A DNA stretch of 64,000 nucleotides, from contig CAVQQQ010000009.1 in assembly GCA_963715025.1 (NCBI GenBank), positions 868,001-932,000 on the forward strand, given 5' to 3'. The notes below the pieces were generated by a model that saw only the letters and a program-made list of their open reading frames with translations, searched no databases and was not told the origin of the DNA. Positions 56,703 to 64,000 of this stretch are shown one piece after another. The position numbers and the translations under genes are program-made. This DNA is from DASSJT01 sp963715025. Its GTDB lineage: Bacteria > Actinomycetota > Actinomycetes > Actinomycetales > Dermatophilaceae. Position 1 is the stretch's first letter, and each line of letters starts with the position of its first letter.

Positions 56703-57511
56703 GCGAACTGCCCCTGCCTGCGCCCCTCGCCGGGCGGGCCGGCAAAGGCCTGGGCGAGGTCGAGCCAACGGTCGGCGTCGGGTCCGTCCGCGACGAGCCC
56801 GAGGTCTGCGCGGTGCCGGCGCCGGGTCACGAGAAGACAGAAGTCCAGTGCCGGCCCGCGGACGTGCTGGGCGGCGTCCTCTGGACCCCAGACCCACACA
56901 CCGCTTCCGTCCGGGGCCTCGAGCTCGACCCGGAACTCCTGGGCGGGTGGAGCGACCTGGTTGACCGCGTAGGCGAAATCGCGGGTGCGCACGCCGAGGT
57001 AGGCGATGTGCCGGAGTCGGCCGGTCGGCTCGCGCACGACCCCCAGCGCGTCAGCAACATCCTGGCCGTGGGCCCAGGTCTCCATGAGCCGAGCGGTCGC
57101 CATCGAGGCGGCGCTCATCGGTGGCCCGAACCAGGGGATGCGACCCGCACCGGCGGCGGCGTGGTCGGACAGGGCCGCGGAGAGGGCGGCGCGTGCCACG
57201 CGCCAGCGCTGGAGGACCTCGGCCGGCTGGGCGGCGGCGCCCGCGGCAGCCGCCTCGTCGACGGGCTGCCGCCCCTGCGCGTATGCCGTAGCCACCGGTT
57301 GCAGGACGTCAGTCGCGAAACGCTCGGATTGGGACACTGCCAGGTGGGCGACCTCGTCGGTCCAGGCGAGGTGGGCGACCTGGTGGGCGATGGTCCACCC
57401 AGGGGCCGGGGTGGCGCGCTGCCACTCCTCGGGTCTCAGCCCGCCGACCAGGACGTCGAGGCTGTCCGCCTCCGCTCGGAGGTCGAGGAGAAGTGCCGAG
57501 AGATCTGCCAC
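56699..57511 (-). CDS. TIGR03084 family DinB-fold protein
   Basis: A 270-residue protein beginning MADLSALLLDLRAEADSLDVLVGGL. Metal-ligand positions of the mycothiol-dependent DinB/maleylpyruvate-isomerase fold are present: His in TIAHQVAHLAW and His in METWAHGQDVADAL. An added C-terminal beta domain (VWVWGPEDAAQHVRGPALDFCLLVTRRRHRADLGL) resembles the MDMPI C-terminal domain. This family regularly sits with AtuA-like and carboxylase genes in actinobacteria. Mycothiol-linked isomerisation or transfer is inference. First gene of the long operon. Confidence 0.85.
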   Translation of the reverse strand: MADLSALLLDLRAEADSLDVLVGGLRPEEWQRATPAPGWTIAHQVAHLAWTDEVAHLAVSQSERFATDVLQPVATAYAQGRQPVDEAAAAGAAAQPAEVLQRWRVARAALSAALSDHAAAGAGRIPWFGPPMSAASMATARLMETWAHGQDVADALGVVREPTGRLRHIAYLGVRTRDFAYAVNQVAPPAQEFRVELEAPDGSGVWVWGPEDAAQHVRGPALDFCLLVTRRRHRADLGLVADGPDADRWLDLAQAFAGPPGEGRRQGQFA

Positions 57512-57557
57512 TGCCGCTCCTTCGTGCCGGCACGAGCATGGCAGCGAGCCCGGAAAA

Positions 57558-57575
57558 AAGCAATCATGCCTGCTT
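57558..57575 (-). promoter_or_regulatory. candidate operator of the catabolic operon
   Basis: AAGCAATCATGCCTGCTT has matching ends (AAGCA/TGCTT) around an 8-base centre and lies in an AT-rich patch 47-64 bases before the first gene. Size and position suit the TetR protein encoded at 47906-48559. Confidence 0.45.
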
Positions 57576-57686
57576 GTTTCTGTGAGAGTGAATCCGCGAG
57601 GGCTCGCCCTGTCGACAATGTGAGGCGGACTTCACCAGCCACGTAGGCGTACGAGCCCCGTAGGCGTATTAGGCAGGGCACACGAC

Positions 57687-57715
57687 GGTGGGCCGGACAT
57701 CCGACCCGGCCCACC
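57687..57715 (-). terminator. terminator of the Sqr-like gene
   Basis: GGTGGGCCGG (57687-57696) pairs perfectly with CCGGCCCACC (57706-57715) around 9 bases, 8 bases after the stop codon of the reverse-strand gene. Confidence 0.8.
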
Positions 57716-57722
57716 CCGTCCC

Positions 57723-58925
57723 TCAGGGAAGCTGCACGTACCCGTGCCGCAACTTCCAGAGGAAGTACTTCTCGAAGCCGAGTTTCATGACGTGGGCTTG
57801 CGGGCCCGGGATGAGTACCCCGTGCTTGCGCGGCGGCAGCATCTTGTCGGCGAGGATGACCACGCCGTTGTTGCCGGCGTCCATCACGCAGACCGCGGGG
57901 ATGTTGGCGAAGTCCTTGGTCTCGCTCGGCGTGTCGCCCCTGATCTGGGCAGCGATATTCGTGGCTGCCACATGCGCCTGGACCTCGGTGGGGTAGCCGG
58001 TCTTGGGAATGCCCACGGGCACCGCCGTCTGCCACGGGACGTCGACCGCCGCAGCGATGCCCACGGCATACACGTCCTCGTACTTCTGGGTCTGGTATGT
58101 GGGGCGGACCGCCACGTAGCCCTTGTCGTCCGCGATACCAGGCGTGTCGCGCACGACGATCTGTCCGTGGAACGCGGGCACGATCATGGCATACGTGAAC
58201 GGCATCTCCCTGCCGTCCTCGAGCCCCACGGCGCCCTGGTCGACGTGCGTAATGGCCACGCCCACCTCGGCATTGATGTGCTCCTTGGCGAGGAACATGC
58301 CCAACAGGGTCTCGCCGTGCGGGAGTCCGCCGATGCCGAAGTGCCCCAGGAACGGCTCGGACGTCACGTAGTTGACCTTTACCTGGTCCTTGAGCCCCGC
58401 CTTGCGCAGCCGGTAGGAGAGGTTGAAGAGGAACTCGTATGCCGCCCCGAAGCATCCCGCGCCCGGCGCTGCTCCGACGACGACGTCACCGGGATCCCTG
58501 AGGAACTGCTGCCAGGCCTCGCCGGCCTTGATGGCGTCTTCCAGCGTCGTGATGGTCACCGCGTTGTCGGACATGCCCGGCACCAGGTCCGGCCGGTTGC
58601 GGTACCCGGTCGCGATGACCAGGTAGTCGTAGTCGTGCCAGGTGCTCTCCCCGGTGCGAACCCGCTTGTGCTCTGGGTCGAGCTCGGTGGCCTCGGCGTG
58701 GAGGAAGCCGATGCCGCGCTTGCTGAGCGTCGGCTCGACCGGGAAGGTGATGTCCTTCGTCTTGCGCTTGCCGAACGGCAGCCAGATGAGGCTGGGGTTG
58801 AACACGAAGCGGTCGCTCGGAGAGATGACGTCGACGTCGACGTCGCCCCCGAGCTCGTGCTTGACGGCGAGCGCTGCAGTCAGGCCGCCGAAGTTGGAGC
58901 CGAGCACGATGACCTTCTTGCTCAT
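57723..58925 (-). CDS. sulfide:quinone oxidoreductase-like FAD protein
   Basis: A 400-residue two-dinucleotide-binding flavoprotein. KKVIVLGSNFGGLTAALAVKHEL is the FAD-binding start, DRFVFNPSLIWLPFGKR the Sqr/NDH-2 loop, and YDYLVIATGYRNRPD the second conserved strand. The C-terminal half has VYAVGIAAAV and a C-terminal membrane-association segment. Catalytic cysteines of true Sqr are not evident apart from one at GAGCFGAAYEF and one at AVCVMDAG, so sulfide as substrate is uncertain. ATG 58925 follows GAAAGGAG. Confidence 0.8.
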   Translation of the reverse strand: MSKKVIVLGSNFGGLTAALAVKHELGGDVDVDVISPSDRFVFNPSLIWLPFGKRKTKDITFPVEPTLSKRGIGFLHAEATELDPEHKRVRTGESTWHDYDYLVIATGYRNRPDLVPGMSDNAVTITTLEDAIKAGEAWQQFLRDPGDVVVGAAPGAGCFGAAYEFLFNLSYRLRKAGLKDQVKVNYVTSEPFLGHFGIGGLPHGETLLGMFLAKEHINAEVGVAITHVDQGAVGLEDGREMPFTYAMIVPAFHGQIVVRDTPGIADDKGYVAVRPTYQTQKYEDVYAVGIAAAVDVPWQTAVPVGIPKTGYPTEVQAHVAATNIAAQIRGDTPSETKDFANIPAVCVMDAGNNGVVILADKMLPPRKHGVLIPGPQAHVMKLGFEKYFLWKLRHGYVQLP

Positions 58926-58954
58926 GGCTGTGCTCCTTTCGCCCATCTACGAGA

Positions 58955-59593
58955 CTAGGCCCGCGCCGACCTTCTGGCGACAGGCGAACGGGTCAGGTGG
59001 TGTGCCACAGCGCCGACCATCACCAAACCGATCAGGAGCACGGTGAGTCCGAGATCGAGTCCGGCGAAGGCGATGCCGATGGCGACGACGGCGATCGCGA
59101 GTCCGGAGACCAGCTTGCGGGGCTCGCGGCCAGGCGCGCTATCCAGAGCAGCTGGAGCCCACCGACGCCCACCGCATATGCCAGCGCCGTCTGCCGTCGG
59201 GCGACATGGCCCCGCGCCGCGCGTACGCCACAGCGCGACCATGGCGAACCGCATCATGGCGAAGCCCGCTACAGCCACGCCCGACACCCCATCGTCGAAC
59301 AGGTCCGGCACTCCCGCCGCAAGGACCAGGACGCCCGCCATGATCACGAATGTGAGCAGGCGGAACACGACGTCGCCCGTGTCATAGGCCGACGCGAACC
59401 ACGAATAGTTCATCCACGCCCACCACACTGCGAAGAACACGAAGGCATAGCCGAGCAGCGTGCCGAGGTGACCCTCAGCGAGGCCGTGGTGCAGCTCGGC
59501 AGCGCCCGCCGCCACGGCGACCACGAAGGAGAGGTCGAAGAACAGCTCGAGCGGGGTCGGACGCCCGGTGCGCCTCGGTGGGGTCGCGACCGG
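58955..59593 (-). pseudogene. low-temperature requirement A (LtrA) protein, decayed
   Basis: The reverse-strand frame from 59593 gives RPTPLELFFDLSFVVAVAAGAAELHHGL, then WWAWMNYSWFASAYDTGDVVFRLLTF and VALWRTRG, the N-terminal half of LtrA. The next expected block (ARRQTALAYAVGVGGLQLLWIARL) is only found in another frame (59220-59110), and the C-terminal helices LVSGLAIAVVAIGIAF return in the first frame. Total size is about half of a normal LtrA. The natural ATG (59597) is also out of frame. At least two frameshifts plus an internal deletion. Confidence 0.7.
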
Positions 59594-59679
59594 TCATCGG
59601 CCGCAGCCACGGAACCGGTCGCGAACCCATGGGGCGAGTATGCCGAGGTGGCCTGCCTCACACCGGATTTGCGATTTGT

Positions 59680-59691
59680 TACTGGTGAGTA
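59680..59691. promoter_or_regulatory. palindromic operator in front of the FadE5-like gene
   Basis: TACTGGTGAGTA is a palindrome of TACT and AGTA around GGTG, 69 bases before the start codon, in a locally AT-rich stretch. Similar short palindromes precede fatty-acid genes in related bacteria; the regulator is not in this window. Confidence 0.45.
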
Positions 59692-59759
59692 GGAAGATGG
59701 ATGGCGGCACTCCCGAGAGCGAGACCGCCGACCCCCACTGTCTACGGAGGAAACCCGGC

Positions 59760-61634
59760 ATGGGTCACTACAAGAGCAACCTGCGCGACCTCGAGTTCAA
59801 CCTGTTCGAGGTGTACAACCGCCAAGAGGTGCTGGGCAGCGGCCCCTACGATGACCTCGACGCCGACACGGCGCGCGAGATGCTGAAGGAGGTCTCGCGC
59901 CTCGCCGAGCACGAGCTCGCCGAGTCCTTCGCCGACGCCGACCGCAACCCGCCGGTCTTCGACCCTGAGAGCCACTCCGTCGCGATGCCGGCTTCGTTCA
60001 CGAAGTCCTACCAGGCCTACGTCGACTCCGGCTTCTGGAGCATCGACGCCCCCGGCGAGCTCGGCGGCACGGTTGCCCCGCCCTCGCTCAAGTGGGCGAT
60101 GAACGAGATGGTGCTGGGCGCCAACCCGGCGATCGCGATGTTCGCGGCCAGCTACTCCTTCGCCAAGCTGCTCTACATCCTGGGCACCGACGACCAGAAG
60201 AAGATGGCCCGCTGGATCATCGAGAAGGGGTGGCACTGCACGATGGTGCTCACCGAGCCCGATGCCGGATCCGACGTGGGGGCCGGGCGCACCAAGGCCG
60301 TCGACAACGGCGACGGCACCTGGAGCGTGAGCGGCGTGAAACGGTTCATCACCTCGGCCGAGTCCGACCTGACCGACAACGTCGTCCACTTCGTCCTCGC
60401 CCGCCCCCAGAGTGCGGGCCCCGGCACCAAGGGCCTCTCGCTCTTCATCGTCCCCAAGTTCCTGGTCGACCTGGAGACCGGTGAGCTGGTCGAGCGCAAC
60501 GGTGCCTACGTCACCAACGTCGAGAAGAAGATGGGCCTCAAGGTGAGCACGACGTGTGAGATCACCTTCGGCGAGAAGCAGCCCGCCGTCGGCACGCTGC
60601 TGGGCGACGTCCACGACGGCATCGCGCAGATGTTCCGGGTGATCGAGCATGCCCGGATGCTCGTCGGCACCAAGGCCATCGCCACCCTGTCGACTGGCTA
60701 CCTCAACGCGCTCGACTACGCCAAGAACCGCGTGCAGGGCGCCGACCTGACCCAGATGACCGACAAGACCGCTCCGCGGGTCACCATCACGCACCACCCC
60801 GACGTGCGCCGCTCGCTGATGACCCAGAAGGCCTACGCCGAGGGCCTGCGCGCGCTGGTGCTGTTCACGGCCACCCAGCAGGACATCGTCGACGCCGAGT
60901 TTCTGCGGACAGGTGCGGAAACCCCCGAGAAGGGCTCGGCGGCCGACCTCGCGAGCCGCGTCAACGACCTGCTCCTCCCGGTCGTCAAGGGCCTCGGCTC
61001 GGAGCGCGCCTGGACCCTCCTGGGCACCGAGTCACTGCAGACCTTCGGCGGCTCCGGCTTCCTGCAGGAGTACCCGATCGAGCAGTACGTCCGCGACGCG
61101 AAGATCGACACCCTCTACGAGGGCACGACCGCGATCCAGGGCCTTGACTTCTTCTTCCGCAAGATCATCCGCGACAAGGCGCAAGCCCTCTCGCATATCG
61201 CTCTCCAGATCCAGGAGTTCGCCAAGAACCTCGGCGCCCACGGCGGCCGGCTGGACCGCGACCGCGAACTGCTCGGCAAGGGTCTGGAGGACGTGCAGGG
61301 CATCCTCGGGTACATGGTCGGCGAGCTGATGAAGTCCGACCCGCGCCAGGAAGGCGGCGAGCTCGCCAACCTCTACAAGGTCGGCCAGAACACCACCCGG
61401 CTGCTGCTCGGCGCGGGCGACCTCGTGGTCGGCTGGCTGCTGCTGCGCCAGGCCGAGGTGGCCCTGAACGCCCTCGAGGGCGAGGTGTCCCCCAAGGACC
61501 GGGACTTCTATGAGGGCAAGGTGGCGGCCGCGTCGTTCTTCGCCCGCAACGTCCTGCCGCGGCTCGCCTCAGAGCGGACGATCGCCGAGGCGACCGACAA
61601 CGCGCTCATGGATGTTTCCGAGTCCGCCTTCTGA
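59760..61634 (+). CDS. acyl-CoA dehydrogenase, FadE5-like large form
   Basis: A 624-residue dehydrogenase of the large group typified by M. tuberculosis FadE5. The start MGHYKSNLRDLEFNLFEVYNRQ is diagnostic, with GGAGGA before the ATG. MVLTEPDAGSDVGAGRTKAV is the central barrel; FGGSGFLQEYPIEQYVRDAKIDTLYEGTTAIQG carries the catalytic Glu in YEGTTAIQ. An extra helical C-terminal domain of about 150 residues follows. FadE5 acts on long- and short-chain acyl-CoAs as a broad beta-oxidation enzyme. Single gene with its own terminator. Confidence 0.93.
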   Translation: MGHYKSNLRDLEFNLFEVYNRQEVLGSGPYDDLDADTAREMLKEVSRLAEHELAESFADADRNPPVFDPESHSVAMPASFTKSYQAYVDSGFWSIDAPGELGGTVAPPSLKWAMNEMVLGANPAIAMFAASYSFAKLLYILGTDDQKKMARWIIEKGWHCTMVLTEPDAGSDVGAGRTKAVDNGDGTWSVSGVKRFITSAESDLTDNVVHFVLARPQSAGPGTKGLSLFIVPKFLVDLETGELVERNGAYVTNVEKKMGLKVSTTCEITFGEKQPAVGTLLGDVHDGIAQMFRVIEHARMLVGTKAIATLSTGYLNALDYAKNRVQGADLTQMTDKTAPRVTITHHPDVRRSLMTQKAYAEGLRALVLFTATQQDIVDAEFLRTGAETPEKGSAADLASRVNDLLLPVVKGLGSERAWTLLGTESLQTFGGSGFLQEYPIEQYVRDAKIDTLYEGTTAIQGLDFFFRKIIRDKAQALSHIALQIQEFAKNLGAHGGRLDRDRELLGKGLEDVQGILGYMVGELMKSDPRQEGGELANLYKVGQNTTRLLLGAGDLVVGWLLLRQAEVALNALEGEVSPKDRDFYEGKVAAASFFARNVLPRLASERTIAEATDNALMDVSESAF

Positions 61635-61651
61635 GCCCCTGCATGGTCCTT

Positions 61652-61679
61652 GAGGTATGCCGGCCGGCCGGCATACCTC
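61652..61679. terminator. terminator of the FadE5-like gene
   Basis: GAGGTATGCCGG (61652-61663) pairs perfectly with CCGGCATACCTC (61668-61679) around CCGG. Both arms contain the CGGCATAC word in opposite directions. Confidence 0.85.
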
Positions 61680-61744
61680 GAAAGCGCCGGCCCAGCGCGG
61701 GACAGGCGCTTTCGACGCAGTTGCCTGGGTCGTACCCAGAATGA

Positions 61745-61978
61745 TCAGATGCGCTCCTCCGGCGGAACGCCCGTCTCCCGGCGCTCGACGACGGCTGTGT
61801 GCGAGGTGTTGGCACGCTGCCCGTTCATGACCAGGCCGACCACCAGGGACAACACGCCACCGATGATCAGGATCCAGCCGAGCGTGTCGAGGTTGGTGTT
61901 GACCGCATTGTCGATCAGGTCGGTGAAGCTGAGGATCGCGCCGACGACGATGAGGAAGATGCCAAGGCCGAGGCCCAT
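61745..61978 (-). CDS. DUF6458 family small membrane protein
   Basis: A 77-residue protein with two membrane helices: GLGLGIFLIVVGAILSFTDLI and LGWILIIGGVLSLVVGLVM, followed by a charged tail. The start MGLGLGIFLIVVGAIL is typical of the actinobacterial DUF6458 family, whose function is unknown. GGAGAAGGAG precedes ATG 61978. Confidence 0.85.
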   Translation of the reverse strand: MGLGLGIFLIVVGAILSFTDLIDNAVNTNLDTLGWILIIGGVLSLVVGLVMNGQRANTSHTAVVERRETGVPPEERI

Positions 61979-62121
61979 GTCGTGCTCCTTCTCCAAGGTC
62001 CGCACACGTGCGCGCGGACGTCATGGGATCGCATTACCCGCCCAGCAGCCGCACCAATCGGGGATGTGGTGGCCAGGTAACGCAGGGCGTCGGGCTCTGG
62101 CCGCCCACCCAGGGACGCGGG

Positions 62122-62295
62122 CTATTCCGGTGGCTCGGGCAACGGGCCTGCCGCCTGGCCGGCGTGCCCCCGGTCGACTGGGGCCGGGTAGCTGCGCCGC
62201 CTGCCCTTGAGCGCACTGCCGCCGGAGGCGGCAAGGCCGAGGACGACCACCGCAATCGTTCCGATCACGAACAGGACCAGCACCATGAATGCCAC
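62122..62295 (-). CDS. small single-pass membrane protein (hypothetical)
   Basis: A 57-residue protein with one membrane helix (MVLVLFVIGTIAVVVLGLA) and a basic, Pro-rich tail. A perfect AAGGAGGT lies six bases before GTG 62295, which supports translation from there. No family recognised. It could help anchor the adjacent DUF6458 protein. Confidence 0.6.
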   Translation of the reverse strand: MAFMVLVLFVIGTIAVVVLGLAASGGSALKGRRRSYPAPVDRGHAGQAAGPLPEPPE

Positions 62296-62385
62296 GACAC
62301 ACCTCCTTCGGCCGCTCAGGACAAACGGTAGCGCCGCTGGGCGCCGCGACTCCATCAATGGCCAGAGGCGACCTGTTCAGACGAT

Positions 62386-64000
62386 TCAGACCCCTCTGAG
62401 GTCGAGCCGGAGCACACTGGGCGCGTCGTCTCGGAGGACGACCGGAATGCCCCAGTCCTGCTGGTAGAGATGGCACGCGGCATGTGCTGGCGTGGCGCCC
62501 GTCACCGGATCGCCGTCGCAGGTCGCGGCCTGGACGCTCACGTGCAGTACCCCCTCGCCGACAGCTCGGTCGAGGACCAGGTCCTTGCCCAGGCCAGGCG
62601 CCGTGCCTGCGCCCTCGGCCAGGAGTCCTTCCGGCGTTGCGGAGATCATCAGCTGGGCCGGTTCGCCCCAGCGGTCGTCGAGCTTCTGCCCGGTCGGCGG
62701 GGTGAAGGCAACGCTGAGCCGCACCTCCCCGGCAGCCAGCTCTGTGGGGGGTCGCTGGGTGTGGTGAGGATCGCCGTCGACCCGGGTGGCCTTGTCCGGC
62801 AGCGGAACCCGCACCAGCTGGTGGGCGGCGGACTCCACGACTACCAGTGTCGCCTCGCCCTCGCGTGAGGCGTCGACGACTGCTCCGCTGGGCTCGGCCA
62901 GCCCGTCGAACAGGGTCATGACCTCGTCGGCCACGGGGTCGTATCGGCGGATCGCCCCGTTGTAGGTGTCGCTGATCGCCACCGAACCGTCGGGCAGGAC
63001 GGTCACCCCCAGAGGGTGCTGGAGCAGCGCCTCGCGTGCTGGGCCGTCGCGGTGGCCGAAGTCAAAGAGCCCCTGCCCTACGTGGGTCGCGACCACGAGG
63101 CCATCGTCAGCGCGCTCGAGGGAGCGAAGGGCCGACGTCTCGGAGTCCGCGACCCACAGGCGGCGGCCGTCGACCGATACGGCGAGCCCGGACGGCTGGG
63201 CGAACCAGGTGTGCCCGGCCGCGCCGTCGCGGATGCCCTCGGCGGAAGTCCCCGCCAGCACGCTCATCCGCCCCTCGGCGGGGTCGGACGCCAGGTCGAG
63301 CGCCCACAGCTGGTGGACCCCCGCCATGGCGATGACCACGCGGCCCTCGAACCAGGCCAGGTCCCACGGTGTCGAGAGGTCCTGCTCCAGGGCAGGGCCA
63401 CCCCCGGACCGCTGGCGTAGCTGCCGCCCCGTGCCGGCCACCGTGGTCCAGGTGCCGTCGATCAGTCGCAGGGCCCGGATGCGGTGGTTCACGCTGTCGG
63501 CGACCAGCACGGCATACCCCAGCTGCACGGTGGCCTCGAACGGGAGCGCCAGCACGCCCTGAGGCTCGTTGAGCTCGCCCGGGCCCCCGTAGCGCGTCCG
63601 CTCGGTGACCAGGTCGGCCTCGAGGTGGACCAGCTGGTGGTGGGCGGTGTCGGAGACCAGGTAGCTGCCGTCACGGCGCGCAGCCACCTTGCCGGGGAAG
63701 CGCAGGGCTCCCGCGGGCGCGGGTGGCGGAACGTACGGTGAGTCGCCCTGGCGGAGGGTGCCCTTCGCGGCATGCTCGGCGATCAGCTCCTCGACCAGCA
63801 CCGCGAGGCCGTGGCCGTGGCCCTCGCCGGACATCGAGGCGACGATGTAGCCCTCCGGGTCGATGACCACCAGGGTCGGCCACGCCCGCGCGGTGTAGGC
63901 CTTCCAGGTCGTGAGGTCGGGGTCGTCGAGCACGGGGTGGTGAACGGCGTAGCGCTCGACCGCCGCCGCCAGGGCGTCGGGGTCGGCCTCGTGCTCGAAC
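62386..64000 (-). CDS. NHL-repeat protein with thioredoxin-like domain (5' end outside window)
   Basis: The frame is open to the window edge, at least 537 residues. The start is the end of a thioredoxin-like domain (WPTLVVIDPEGYIVASMSGEGHG). Five or six NHL beta-propeller blades follow (LVSDTAHHQLVHLE, VLVADSVNHRIRAL, PWDLAWFEGRVVIAM, SGLAVSVDGRRLWVADSE, VTVLPDGSVAISDTYNGAI), then a C-terminal beta domain with two Cys (AATCDGD, AHAACHLY). This matches NHLRC2-like proteins. Cellular role is not established in bacteria. Confidence 0.88.
   Translation of the reverse strand, partial: FEHEADPDALAAAVERYAVHHPVLDDPDLTTWKAYTARAWPTLVVIDPEGYIVASMSGEGHGHGLAVLVEELIAEHAAKGTLRQGDSPYVPPPAPAGALRFPGKVAARRDGSYLVSDTAHHQLVHLEADLVTERTRYGGPGELNEPQGVLALPFEATVQLGYAVLVADSVNHRIRALRLIDGTWTTVAGTGRQLRQRSGGGPALEQDLSTPWDLAWFEGRVVIAMAGVHQLWALDLASDPAEGRMSVLAGTSAEGIRDGAAGHTWFAQPSGLAVSVDGRRLWVADSETSALRSLERADDGLVVATHVGQGLFDFGHRDGPAREALLQHPLGVTVLPDGSVAISDTYNGAIRRYDPVADEVMTLFDGLAEPSGAVVDASREGEATLVVVESAAHQLVRVPLPDKATRVDGDPHHTQRPPTELAAGEVRLSVAFTPPTGQKLDDRWGEPAQLMISATPEGLLAEGAGTAPGLGKDLVLDRAVGEGVLHVSVQAATCDGDPVTGATPAHAACHLYQQDWGIPVVLRDDAPSVLRLDLRGV

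Overview
The window is high-GC DNA with actinobacterial gene content: FolP2, a two-domain RafH-like hibernation factor, GAF-ANTAR proteins, an AfsR/SARP regulator, an EtfD-like Fe-S reductase, an HATAGF-type dCTP deaminase, and DUF6458, DUF6328 and TIGR03084 proteins. The style of the housekeeping genes suggests Micrococcales, perhaps Intrasporangiaceae or a relative. That placement is inference; no rRNA is present.

Left part, 1-16.8 kb, looks accessory. It holds the end of a berberine-bridge-type FAD oxidase, a frameshifted IS110 transposase, csp, folP2, a deacetylase remnant, a secreted RTX-like repeat protein, a cupin and a large intact BTAD/NB-ARC regulator. These are followed by three genes broken by many frameshifts (MFS transporter, DUF885 peptidase-like protein, second BTAD regulator), then a nickel-binding SCO4226-type protein, a redoxin and VKOR.

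Middle part, 16.8-32.3 kb, is mostly ordinary chromosome. It has tRNA-Ser(TGA), small membrane proteins, an orphan LanC-like cyclase, cysK-cysE, EtfD, 3-hydroxyisobutyryl-CoA hydrolase, a four-gene glycine betaine/choline ABC operon, an ammonia-lyase homologue lacking its cofactor-forming motif, dcd-cutA-hydrolase, and tRNA-Gly(CCC).

From 32.25 to about 37.5 kb sits a small island at tRNA-Gly. A broken tyrosine integrase lies beside the tRNA and degenerate copies of the tRNA 3' half lie at the far side. Its cargo is a TetR-controlled operon of a saccharopine-dehydrogenase-like oxidoreductase, TetR, a metallo-beta-lactamase-fold lactonase (frameshifted) and an alpha/beta hydrolase.

From 37.7 to 42.5 kb is a signalling and stress group: two RsbW-type ATPases, two GAF-ANTAR proteins, a possible zinc-ribbon protein and a RafH-like factor. 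A SagB-type oxidoreductase, a truncated SGNH hydrolase and a lipase follow.

From 57.5 down to 45.4 kb runs one long reverse-strand catabolic operon resembling the Pseudomonas atu (acyclic terpene utilisation) set: TIGR03084 protein, AtuA-like, both acyl-CoA carboxylase subunits, acyl-CoA dehydrogenase, enoyl-CoA hydratase, SDR, TetR, acyl-CoA ligase and a second hydratase. The right end has an Sqr-like flavoprotein, a decayed ltrA, a FadE5-like dehydrogenase, two small membrane proteins and an NHL-repeat thioredoxin-like protein cut by the window edge. EtfD would be the expected electron outlet for the acyl-CoA dehydrogenases.

A dispersed octamer, CGGCATAC, occurs about 38 times by eye, on both strands equally. 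It is nearly absent from the accessory regions and the tRNA-Gly island.
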